DNA of 64,000 bases from contig NC_062990.1 in the NCBI RefSeq assembly GCF_023078275.1, forward strand, positions 1,319,501-1,383,500. Direction: 5' to 3'. Below, in pieces: positions 53,154 through 61,429 of the stretch. The translations under genes and the position numbers were made by a program. Positions within the stretch are counted from its first letter, which is position 1, and each line of letters opens with the position of its first letter. The DNA comes from Leguminivora glycinivorella. Taxonomy: Eukaryota > Arthropoda > Insecta > Lepidoptera > Tortricidae. The notes below the pieces were generated by a model, which did no database searches, was not told the DNA's origin, and saw only the letters and a list, made by a program, of their open reading frames with translations.

Positions 53154-53462
53154 ATGGATTTGGACGAGCCAAATAAACTGTTGAATACTGATGATTTACC
53201 CAATGTAAATATTCTGAATTATCAGCTAGCAAAACCTAAAGCTGTAAACGATGGTGCTACGCCAAATTACAGAGTGGATTTGACTACAAAAAGAGCGGTA
53301 GAACTTCTGCTCGAAGGAACGCTTCGAAGCAAAGTTTGCCGCTATTGCTTGAGTGTGGCGTCTCCTCTCTCGGACTTGGACCAAATAATGCAGATAGCAG
53401 GCAGGGGCACGCTGTACAAAGTGACTATACGTGATATGGTTGCTTGTTTCCACCCTTTTAAG
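53154..53462 (+). CDS. ZAD zinc-finger protein, exon 1 (first half of ZAD1)
   Basis: 103 codons from ATG 53154 to the donor AAG|GTTAGT, phase 0. After an unstructured N-terminus it encodes the first zinc-binding pair C62-x2-C65 (V-C-R-Y-C-L). The C62-C65 to C115-C118 spacing matches the ZAD (zinc-finger associated domain), an insect-specific dimerisation module of nuclear C2H2 factors. The second pair is in the next exon. It starts 664 bp from the divergent GMAP-210-like gene. Gene identity is unknown beyond the family. Confidence 0.85.
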
Positions 53463-53864
53463 GTTAGTTACTTACATGTTATGTGACCCAGTTTGCTAAT
53501 GATTACTGTAATGAAGAGGTCATTGTATGCGCAATGCATAGTTCATACGCGTTTCCTGATGTGTGCAAAGAATTTACAAGATAATACACATATTTCTCAT
53601 TACATTAAACTTTCACCTTTATCACAGTAAATTTACCAGTCTGTTAAAAAGCAGACTGTATTTTGCTTGAACTAAACATCAGTAGTTTCATTTTTTTTAT
53701 AAAGGTGGTAGTCAGGGGTATATATTGAACCAGAACATAATATTTTAAAAACCAATTTGGCTAATTGTTTCTTATATTTGCCGGTATACTCAATCTAACA
53801 CCTCTATTTGAAAGAATGATTGCTATTATTTAGATTTATTTTATCAAGGTGTATTTTATTTCAG

Positions 53865-54614
53865 GCACTGAATGATCCCAACTTCCCAAGAAAAATCTGC
53901 AATAAGTGCCTTAACCGTTGCATCAGTGCATATCTCTTCACACAGCAGTGTGAACAGTCTGAGCGAGCATTACGGAATTGCTTTGAAGACATATACGCTA
54001 AAGTAGAAAAGCTAGACCCTCTAGATAAAACAAAAAAACGGGGTAGACAGAAGCGAAACCCAAATTATAATGTCTTATACACAGATCACGCAAAAGTGAT
54101 AGATTACGCTGAACCAATCAGAAATATTGTAAACGTAAGATCTGTGTCACTAAGTCATGAAACAGTCATGTCCGATTTAGAATGCCCTAAGTGCTGGCAG
54201 ATTTTTACTAAAATTGAAGATTTGATTATACATGAGAAAAGTCATCCCAGTAACGTGTGGTTCAACTGCCGACTGTGTGGAAAGTCGTTTGTAAAACGCT
54301 TGCAACTGAAACGGCATTTGAAATCACATGTAGGTTCGGAAATCGAGCCTGATGAAAAACACAATTTTCAATGTGGGACATGTGGTTTTGGGAGCGAGGA
54401 CCATAGTGCGTACTTACAGCATATTGAGAAGCATAAATTCCAGTCGGTTCTACAGCATTTAGTGGAGAAGAAGATGGATAAACTGTGCACAGTCTGTTTG
54501 GATAAGAAACCGAAGCTTGTGGAGTTGGATAAGATGGTGCGGTTGCACGGAGGATATCCTGGAGTTACTGGTGACAAGACCCTTTATAGCATTTTGGGCT
54601 CCACATTGCCTGAT
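53865..54614 (+). CDS. ZAD zinc-finger protein, exon 2 (end of ZAD1, three fingers, first half of ZAD2)
   Basis: 250 codons between acceptor TTTATTTCAG and donor GAT|GTGAGT, phase 0 at both ends. It gives C115-x2-C118 (I-C-N-K-C) completing ZAD1 and a basic stretch (K-K-R-G-R-Q-K-R). Three C2H2 fingers follow: L-E-C-P-K-C...H-x3-H, F-N-C-R-L-C-G-K-S-F...H, and F-Q-C-G-T-C...H. Then comes a new C311-x2-C314 pair (L-C-T-V-C-L) that looks exactly like the start of another ZAD. That ZAD2 can only be completed by the exon at 57621. A different terminal exon at 55366 is also in phase. Confidence 0.85.
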
Positions 54615-55054
54615 GTGAGTATACTTTTTTATTTTTAGATATTAGTTCTATTTTAAAAATACAAAAATCACTGTCACTATACAAGAAGTTCTTAAGCACT
54701 AAGCCTTGTCAAAGTGTCTTCACTGAAGCTTCAGGACCGTTCACACTAAAGATCCTAGGACATTTTCATAATATTCTACTTCTTCATCAGCAAGTATGTG
54801 CTCATCATATCTATCTCCATTTCTCATTCTTTCGTATATTTGTATAGCAATTGAACACATCTTTCATTCCACAAAACAGTTGGTTTGCTATTGATACATG
54901 ATTTGCATCAACATGTTGGGTATGCATAAGCTCTAATAGAATATAGGTGTAAATAGGTCAAAAAACAAGACAAAAAAAACAAGTGCTTCGTTTTAGCATG
55001 AAATTAAGGTACTCTCTGCATCTAGTATAAAATTATAAATCTCAGCAAGTCTTT

Positions 55055-55320
55055 TATTTATTTGAAGTTTATTTCACAAATATACACAACAATGTAGGTA
55101 CAAACGGCTGACTTACTTCTAAAATGCATCTCGATACATACAATAGTACTCTTCTTAATTTGTATATAATACTGTAAATATGTTGTAAATTACTTGTATG
55201 TTGTAAATTATAAATATATTCCATACCTAGACTATGACACCATAGATTTGAGGCATGGTAGCATTTGTTAATTACATGTAACACAATTTTCCATATTTTG
55301 TTGAGTGCTTCATGCCTCAT
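55055..55320 (-). repeat. Old LINE-derived repeat in intron
   Basis: TTTATTTATTTGAAGTTTAT, TTCACAAATATACACAACAA and ACAAACGGCTGACTTA form a diverged version of the GGCGGACTTAATGCC family. The remainder is AT-rich. Confidence 0.45.
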
Positions 55321-55365
55321 GGAAACGAAGTGCCAATGCCAATATCAATTGTCTTCATTTTCTAG

Positions 55366-56760
55366 AGAAAAACATACAAATACCAAGAACTGTATGTTCC
55401 ACATCACGCAAAGATCACGAAATTTGCTAAACTGACCAAAGATAAGCCACAGAATGAACTGTTGGTTAGCTCCAGATCCAAAACTAATCAAATTGTAATT
55501 TCAAATCCACTGATCATTTCTAATGACAAATTTGACTGTGAAGAAATGTACCTATTCTTCTTTTCTGATCCCAGTCATTATAAAAATAGTGGCGAAGAAG
55601 TTGATGTAGATAAAAATAACTTGGGTGAAACTGCTAAACATGATAAGGATAAAGATCTAAATGCTTCAAATAATATCGTCATAGAATCGTCACCTGAAGA
55701 AATTGGTGAAGAAAATGAAATCATACACACAAACAATAAATCATTAAACAACTTAAACTATGTAATCGAAAGCAATGATGTAGTTGAAAACATAACCATT
55801 GCAAAAACAACAGGAAGTGAAACAGCCTGCAAGATTTGTTGGATATTCAAAAAACCATCTTGTAAAACTTGTATTTATAAGCAAAATATTGCTGAAAAAT
55901 CAACTGACGAAGAAATTGAGCAGACAATTGACAACAATAAAATGAAATGTAAATATTGTTGGATTTTCAAAACACCAGATAAATGTGGCATCTGCAGTAA
56001 CGGTACAAAGAAAAAACAACTCATCGATTTAGATAAAGAAGAAGAGAACAATATAATTGAATGCACAAATACTGATTCTCAAAGAAAAAGAAAATTGACT
56101 GAAGAAGGTATAACGAAATTGAGAAACAAGAAGTGGAACTGTCAAATATGTTTGACCACTAATGTTCAAGAGGGATTTAAATGTGTTTGCTGTGAATCTA
56201 ACAGAAATAATCAAGAAGACAAATTGAAAGTTAATCTAGATGGCCAACATTCTTTTAAAATCTTTAAAACTGATGGTGAGTTAAGGAATCAGAAAGAAAC
56301 TGAACTTCCTATTTTGAAGATTTCTGATGATATTAAAAGTGATAAAAAAGCAACTTTTGATAATACAGATAATACAGTCGATTTTGAAATGATACAATCA
56401 CAGAATGAAGATACTTTTAAAATAATTGACTCTGAGAATTTAACTGACAGAAGAAATATTCAAGACCCTGAAGAAATGGATATTGTTGAAGAAGATAATA
56501 TCCAAATTCTAACTCCAAAAGATCTCCAAATCCAAATTCCTAATCCTCTATTTTCGTTCAATATTACTCCCCATTTCAGTAATATTGCTGCCGAAACAAG
56601 AACAAGTAATGTTAATGCTCTGCAAAATAATTTAGAGCAAAGCGGCAATGTTTGCTCACACTCTGGATTAAAATTTAATATGGGAACGGGACCTTTGATA
56701 AACACTGGTACAGGAAGGAGAATCATAAGACCATTAAGAAGAATGGCTTACCATAAGTAA
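55366..56760 (+). CDS. Alternative terminal exon: RanBP2/Nup153-like zinc-finger tail
   Basis: The frame is open from the base after TTCATTTTCTAG (the TAG itself is in frame) to TAA 56760, 464 codons, phase 0, matching the exon 2 donor. Joined, the protein would be 817 residues. It is acidic and Asn/Lys-rich. Two short repeats of C-x2-C-W-I-F-K-x-P then C-x2-C come first. Then follows W-N-C-Q-I-C-L-T-T-N...C-V-C-C, which fits the RanBP2-type finger (W-x-C-x2-C-x3-N-x6-C-x2-C). The C-terminus G-R-R-I-I-R-P-L-R-R resembles the basic end of Nup153. Use of this exon drops the second half of ZAD2. An ATTAAA at 56987-56992 could be its poly(A) signal. The alternative is that it belongs to another transcript whose upstream exons I did not see. 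Confidence 0.65.
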   Translation, partial: RKTYKYQELYVPHHAKITKFAKLTKDKPQNELLVSSRSKTNQIVISNPLIISNDKFDCEEMYLFFFSDPSHYKNSGEEVDVDKNNLGETAKHDKDKDLNASNNIVIESSPEEIGEENEIIHTNNKSLNNLNYVIESNDVVENITIAKTTGSETACKICWIFKKPSCKTCIYKQNIAEKSTDEEIEQTIDNNKMKCKYCWIFKTPDKCGICSNGTKKKQLIDLDKEEENNIIECTNTDSQRKRKLTEEGITKLRNKKWNCQICLTTNVQEGFKCVCCESNRNNQEDKLKVNLDGQHSFKIFKTDGELRNQKETELPILKISDDIKSDKKATFDNTDNTVDFEMIQSQNEDTFKIIDSENLTDRRNIQDPEEMDIVEEDNIQILTPKDLQIQIPNPLFSFNITPHFSNIAAETRTSNVNALQNNLEQSGNVCSHSGLKFNMGTGPLINTGTGRRIIRPLRRMAYHK

Positions 56761-56986
56761 TTTTAAGAAGTCAACTAGTTCTTTTATTTCAAAAATGCTT
56801 GTAATGTTTCATTCTAAGTAGACATACTGTTCGATGTATGATGTATCTCACTAAATATAATTGTTTAATTAGAAATAGTGTAATTAATGATTTTGTCACT
56901 TAATAATTGAAGGTTTTATAAATGGCAAGGCATAAATATATTTAGGCATGATGCAATTTGAAACATTTGCTTCAAACATTGTATTA

Positions 56987-56992
56987 ATTAAA
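56987..56992 (+). terminator. Possible poly(A) signal of the 55366-56760 exon
   Basis: ATTAAA is about 230 bp after the stop codon, the best candidate between this exon and the next one. No AATAAA is seen in the interval. Confidence 0.35.
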
Positions 56993-57343
56993 ATATTTCA
57001 ACAGGGGTCAATTTCATATAAGCGGATCAAAAATGCCTTTCCATTTGTAGTTACCATAATATCCTAAAAATAAGTAATGTTGTAGGCAATATCAAAGTTA
57101 TTGTTAAAACACTTAAGATTATTAATGCTCCTAATATTCAGATGTTTCATTTCTATTGCATTCAACTACTGGATTATAAAACAGGTAATCTTCTTGATTA
57201 CCTACTTACTAACTTGACAGTAGATACAAATAATTTTTCAAAAAATGATTTAATAATATCAGTTTGATTTAAGAGAGACCTCATGCTTATAACTTTCGCT
57301 TTTGTACACTTATTCCACTTACGGAAGCAGAACAGGACTATGA

Positions 57344-57519
57344 GGCTGGTTTTAGTGTCACGCGGACCGTCCGTGCGGAGCTATCCGCGCGACCAATTTG
57401 TATGAAGTTGAAGTTGTCGTCCGCGCCACTCTAAAACGCTCCCTGAAGTTAACACATATTAGTCCAGTGCGGATCGGTCCGCGCGGTCGGGTCGGTCCGC
57501 GTGACATTAAAACCAGCCT
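57344..57519. mobile_element. MITE with GGCTGGTTTTARTGTCACGC ends
   Basis: GGCTGGTTTTAGTGTCACGC at the left and the complement GGCTGGTTTTAATGTCACGC at the right, then GGACCG on both sides; GC-rich interior with further short inverted words. It sits 100 bp upstream of the acceptor at 57620, inside the intron. Confidence 0.8.
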
Positions 57520-57620
57520 TACCATAAACTTACTATAAATTAGAAACAGGATTGTCATTATTGTAAAGTGTTATGTGATGCGATACTTGCCACTCACGTC
57601 TTTATCATTTCTTGTTACAG

Positions 57621-59006
57621 ATGAATTCTGCAACCAACTACACAGGAACAAAAATATGCGAACAGTGCCTTGACAACGCTATAACTTCCTACGTGTTCAT
57701 CAACCACTCAATCTACACCCGAGACAGACTTAATATCTGCGTCTCATCCATGCTAGATAGCCTAAACAAAGTTGACCAACCAGAAAACAATATATTCATA
57801 GAAATAGCTAAAGAATCTATTTTACCAATAAAAGAACAAGACTATTTCGATGATAACCTCCTACTTGAAGAAGAAGATGTTGATGAAACTAAATTAAAAG
57901 TAGATGTGCTTGAAGATGAATTCAGGAAACCTGATACTGATGAGAGTGAATCGGAACCCGAAATAAAAGATTACATCAATGCTTTCCTTAAAGAAGAGAG
58001 TCAAGATATAGATGTATTCAAAGATTCAAGCGAAATTAAGGAGGAGAAGAATATTGAAATTGACAATCCAGCAAAAAGAGTTACAAAGACATATACTAAT
58101 AGAAAATTAGTAAATGGATATCAAGTAAAATATCCATCAGATAATGATGATTATTCTCTTGATGATGTCAGCGAATTCCTAACATTTAAAAAGAAAAAGA
58201 AGTCTAATAAACAGTATTACAAATACAAGCTTAAATGCCCAATGTGTAGCAAAAGCTTTATAACTGATTTCCATCTTCAAAGACACATTTTGAAGCATGT
58301 TAACAAGAAGGTTAAATGTCATATTTGTAGCAAAGAGTTTAAATCGAAATTCTTCCTATACGAGCATATTAAAATGGTCCATATTCTCGATAAGGCTAGA
58401 TTCGTCTCTTGTAAAACGTGCGGCAGAAGTTTTGGGAATGAAGACAGATTGAAAGTGCACGAGAAATCTCATTTGTCGAAAGAATGTCAGTTGTGTGACA
58501 AGTTATTTGCTAGTCAGCGACATTTCGACAGTCATATGCAAAGGCATGCTGTGAAATTGAATCTGGTGAAGAGTAGTACACAAATTTGTAGTTTCTGCGA
58601 GAAAGATTATACAAACGATAACCAGCTTGCTCTACATGTGAATAAAGTGCATTTGCAAATCAAACCTTATTCGTGTGATATGTGTGAAAGGCAATTCTAT
58701 ACGGAGAGCAATTTGAATAAACATAAAAAGACTCATAGTTTGAAATCTAAAGAAAAGTGTGAATTGTGTAAGAAGAAATTCAATACGAGGAAAGCAATGG
58801 TCATACATCTTAGAAAACATACTGGTGAAACCCCTCACCGCTGTCCGCTCTGTGGCAAATCATTTTATTCAGAAATAAAAGCTAAAAACCACATGAGAAA
58901 CTACCATGGAGGAACTTTGTACTGTAAATTGTGTAAAAGTGTGTTCTCAAGCAAATATGACCTAAAATCTCATGTTATTATGGTTCATAACAATGCGTTG
59001 TTATAG
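57621..59006 (+). CDS. ZAD zinc-finger protein, terminal exon with end of ZAD2 and nine fingers
   Basis: Acceptor CTTGTTACAG, then ATGAATTCT in phase 0. The frame gives I-C-E-Q-C-L (C366-x2-C369), which completes ZAD2 started in exon 2 (51 residues between the pairs). The spliced protein is about 814 residues: ZAD1, three C2H2, ZAD2, an acidic linker (E-E-E-D-V-D-E-T) and nine C2H2 fingers. The fingers include L-K-C-P-M-C-S-K-S-F...H and the linker H-T-G-E-T-P, then stop 59006. An array this long implies sequence-specific DNA binding in the nucleus. The ATG at the exon start alone would give a broken ZAD, so splicing from exon 2 is the better reading. Two ZADs in one protein are unusual. Confidence 0.85.
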   Translation: MNSATNYTGTKICEQCLDNAITSYVFINHSIYTRDRLNICVSSMLDSLNKVDQPENNIFIEIAKESILPIKEQDYFDDNLLLEEEDVDETKLKVDVLEDEFRKPDTDESESEPEIKDYINAFLKEESQDIDVFKDSSEIKEEKNIEIDNPAKRVTKTYTNRKLVNGYQVKYPSDNDDYSLDDVSEFLTFKKKKKSNKQYYKYKLKCPMCSKSFITDFHLQRHILKHVNKKVKCHICSKEFKSKFFLYEHIKMVHILDKARFVSCKTCGRSFGNEDRLKVHEKSHLSKECQLCDKLFASQRHFDSHMQRHAVKLNLVKSSTQICSFCEKDYTNDNQLALHVNKVHLQIKPYSCDMCERQFYTESNLNKHKKTHSLKSKEKCELCKKKFNTRKAMVIHLRKHTGETPHRCPLCGKSFYSEIKAKNHMRNYHGGTLYCKLCKSVFSSKYDLKSHVIMVHNNALL

Positions 59007-59099
59007 CATACGTTTAGTATAGATTTATTAGTGTACAGATAAGTAAAGAGAAGACTATTGGTTATTTTTATTCTGATAAAAATTGACTTGTGTATTTAG

Positions 59100-59105
59100 A
59101 ATAAA
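59100..59105 (+). terminator. Poly(A) signal AATAAA after the ZAD2 gene
   Basis: AATAAA about 95 bp after the stop at 59006, with further AATAAA-like words to 59124. It fits a short 3' UTR. Confidence 0.6.
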
Positions 59106-59696
59106 TAAAATGAAAAATAAATGAATATACAGATATAGATCATAATAAATATTTTCTGTGTAATTATAACCATCTCATATACAAATTTATTTGTCAATAA
59201 CTTGTATGTTATTATAATGAATGAAATAGATTTTTTTACAACATAGGTGATGCCTCTTCGGTCACCAAAATGATTACTTTCAGAACTCTGAACAATGAAT
59301 CTTTTTTAAGTTACTATTTTTCTTGTCATATTTTGCTATTTTCTGTTTGTGATGGCACAAAATGAGAAATAACTGTTCGTCTTAATGTATATGTATGATT
59401 AACACATGTTTTTCTGCTTCTCTCTCAATAGACAATAATGAATATGAATGCATAATATTGCATTTTCTTTGTGTAAACCTAATTAATACCAAGTCGTATA
59501 GTTTAATTTTATTGTATTTAGAGTCTAACATACATTCAATAGATTATATTTATTTAAGCTTAAGATTACTCTTTTTTTTTAGTAATAAATGTTTACAATG
59601 AACTTGCTTTTATTTGAATTATTCCAAAGTTAATCATGGACCACAAAATGGTGTTTGTTGTTTGTTTGTGTTTTTACTTGGTGAAACACCACAGAA

Positions 59697-60023
59697 GGGC
59701 CACTTTTGTCAAAGTTGTCCACCCCACTTTTTTTGTCACATGGGTATTTTTTCGCTATTCATACTCAGAAAACTTAGAATCGTGAGGTCTTTCGATCCTG
59801 ATAGGAAGAAAAAAATGTCCCAAGATTTCCATACATTTTTCAAACCTTCCATTCCGTTACCGCCATACAAAATGTATGAAAAAATGGTAACGGTATAAGA
59901 AAAAACGTTGGGACACTTTTTTTCTCCTATTGGGATTGAAAGAGCTCGCGATTCTGAGTGGAAACCACATAAAACTTTCCAAATTTAAAAAAAAGTGGGG
60001 TGGACAACTTTGAAAAAATGGCC
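59697..60023. mobile_element. MITE with GGGCCACTTTTGTCAAAGTT ends
   Basis: The left end, with GTTGTCCACCCCACTTTTTT, and the right end AAAAAAAGTGGGGTGGACAAC...TGGCCC (in pieces) are inverted over about 38 bp. The interior shares GTCCCAAGATTTCCATACAT and GGGACACTTTTTTTCTCC with the element at 40277-40605. It lies between the two ZAD genes. Confidence 0.75.
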
Positions 60024-60505
60024 CGGAAAGCTCAAGATTTCAGTTTTCGTACCACCCGCTGAGCTCGTGGTTCTATTTTGAAATATTGCGCTAGCTTTTA
60101 TGAATCTTGGCACGAGAACTGTTTAAAAAACATTCCTACAACCGAATAGAGAATCTCCTGGGAAAAGAAGTGGGATAAGAATAATTATTGTAGTCTGTCA
60201 AACAAATTACTAGAAAAAGGCGCGAAATTTTCTATAAGACATTCAAGCTTACAATTTTTAAATTTGACGCTATTTTGTTCTATTTCTGATTCTATCACAT
60301 TATTTTAATTTGGCGCATTTTCTAATGGCAATACTGACCTGCCATAGTATAATACAAGGCAGTATAGCTTAGTTCCATTGCTTGCTCAATCTGAGTGGGG
60401 GAAGGAAAAAAAGCGTGGCTTGACATAAGTGACATTTATCGATTACCAGATTTACCAGTTTTTGCTTTCGTCCGCTTCTAAAATCGCGAAATATTAAAGA
60501 ATAAC
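60024..60505. promoter_or_regulatory. Upstream region of the third-ZAD gene
   Basis: No ORF or repeat recognised. The promoter of the gene starting at 60506 should lie here, but no core element stands out. Confidence 0.3.
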
Positions 60506-60751
60506 ATGTCTTCCGAGGGGAATTCAGGAATTCCTGAATCTCCTCCCCTCCTAGAACGAAGTAAACAGCTAACAAGTAGAAAATGGCATAACAATATCAT
60601 GAATTTGTTGTTAAGAAAAAATGTTTGTGGTGCATGTTTACGATTGGAAAATGATCTTGTTCATTGGGATGTTGAATTTACTGTAGTGCGTTCTGAGAAT
60701 GAGAACGAAATCTCTTTGAAGAACATTATGATCTCTGCTTTTGGACCTAGT
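60506..60751 (+). CDS. ZAD C2H2 zinc-finger protein 2, exon 1
   Basis: 82 codons from ATG 60506 (ACATGTC) to the donor AGT|GTGAGT, phase 0. It holds the first zinc pair C41-x2-C44 (V-C-G-A-C-L) of a third ZAD. The intron interrupts the domain at the same place and phase as in the two ZADs upstream, which supports tandem duplication. The next exon completes it. Confidence 0.85.
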
Positions 60752-61265
60752 GTGAGTAGCATTTGTAATACTTTATTTTACGTGGATCTGGAGACACGTA
60801 TTTTGATTCAGGTGTAGTTTGCGATTTTTGTGAAGTTACGGCATGTAGAGTTAGAAGCTTGCCACTACATAAGACCTGATTACTTCTTGATAGGCCAGTT
60901 TTATGATCTAATCTTGGCAACATTAAGATGGGATGAGCATTACAACATAGTTACCTTTTAAGTAGGGTTCCATACCTAACTGTTCTTATGATCTATATGC
61001 AATAAGGGCTTTATTATCAGAATTCCAATTGAAATTTTAGAAGAAATTGACCTTGTTACACTTGAAACATAATGGTCCTTCGAAAGCCTCATATAAACTA
61101 CCAGTGTCAGTGTTTTAATTTGTAAACATACTTATTAAACAGATGAGTAATGCTAAATGTCTTACTACTGTTGTCTCTCATATGTAAAAGCCTGATCAGA
61201 AATGTGTCACTTTTTCTTCATATTATACTGAACAGTCACCACATACATCAGAAAAACATGTATTG

Positions 61266-61362
61266 TTCACACTTATTTATTTATTTATTTAAACTTTATT
61301 GCACAAAATATACAAAAATGTACAAATGGCGGACTTAATGCAAAAAGGCATTCTCTACCACT
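61266..61362 (-). repeat. LINE 3'-end fragment in intron
   Basis: TTATTTATTTATTTAAACTT, ACAAATGGCGGACTTAATGC and AGGCATTCTCTACCACTCAC belong to the family at 51805. It ends about 65 bp before the exon acceptor. Confidence 0.6.
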
Positions 61363-61429
61363 CACACTCACACTTGTATCAAAAATAACAATTTGAACAT
61401 TGTTTTGATATGTACTTTTACAATTTCAG

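Noticed and set aside
57621..59006. Independent gene starting at ATG 57621
   Set aside because: It would carry only half a ZAD, and a strong acceptor lies immediately before the ATG in matching phase with exon 2.
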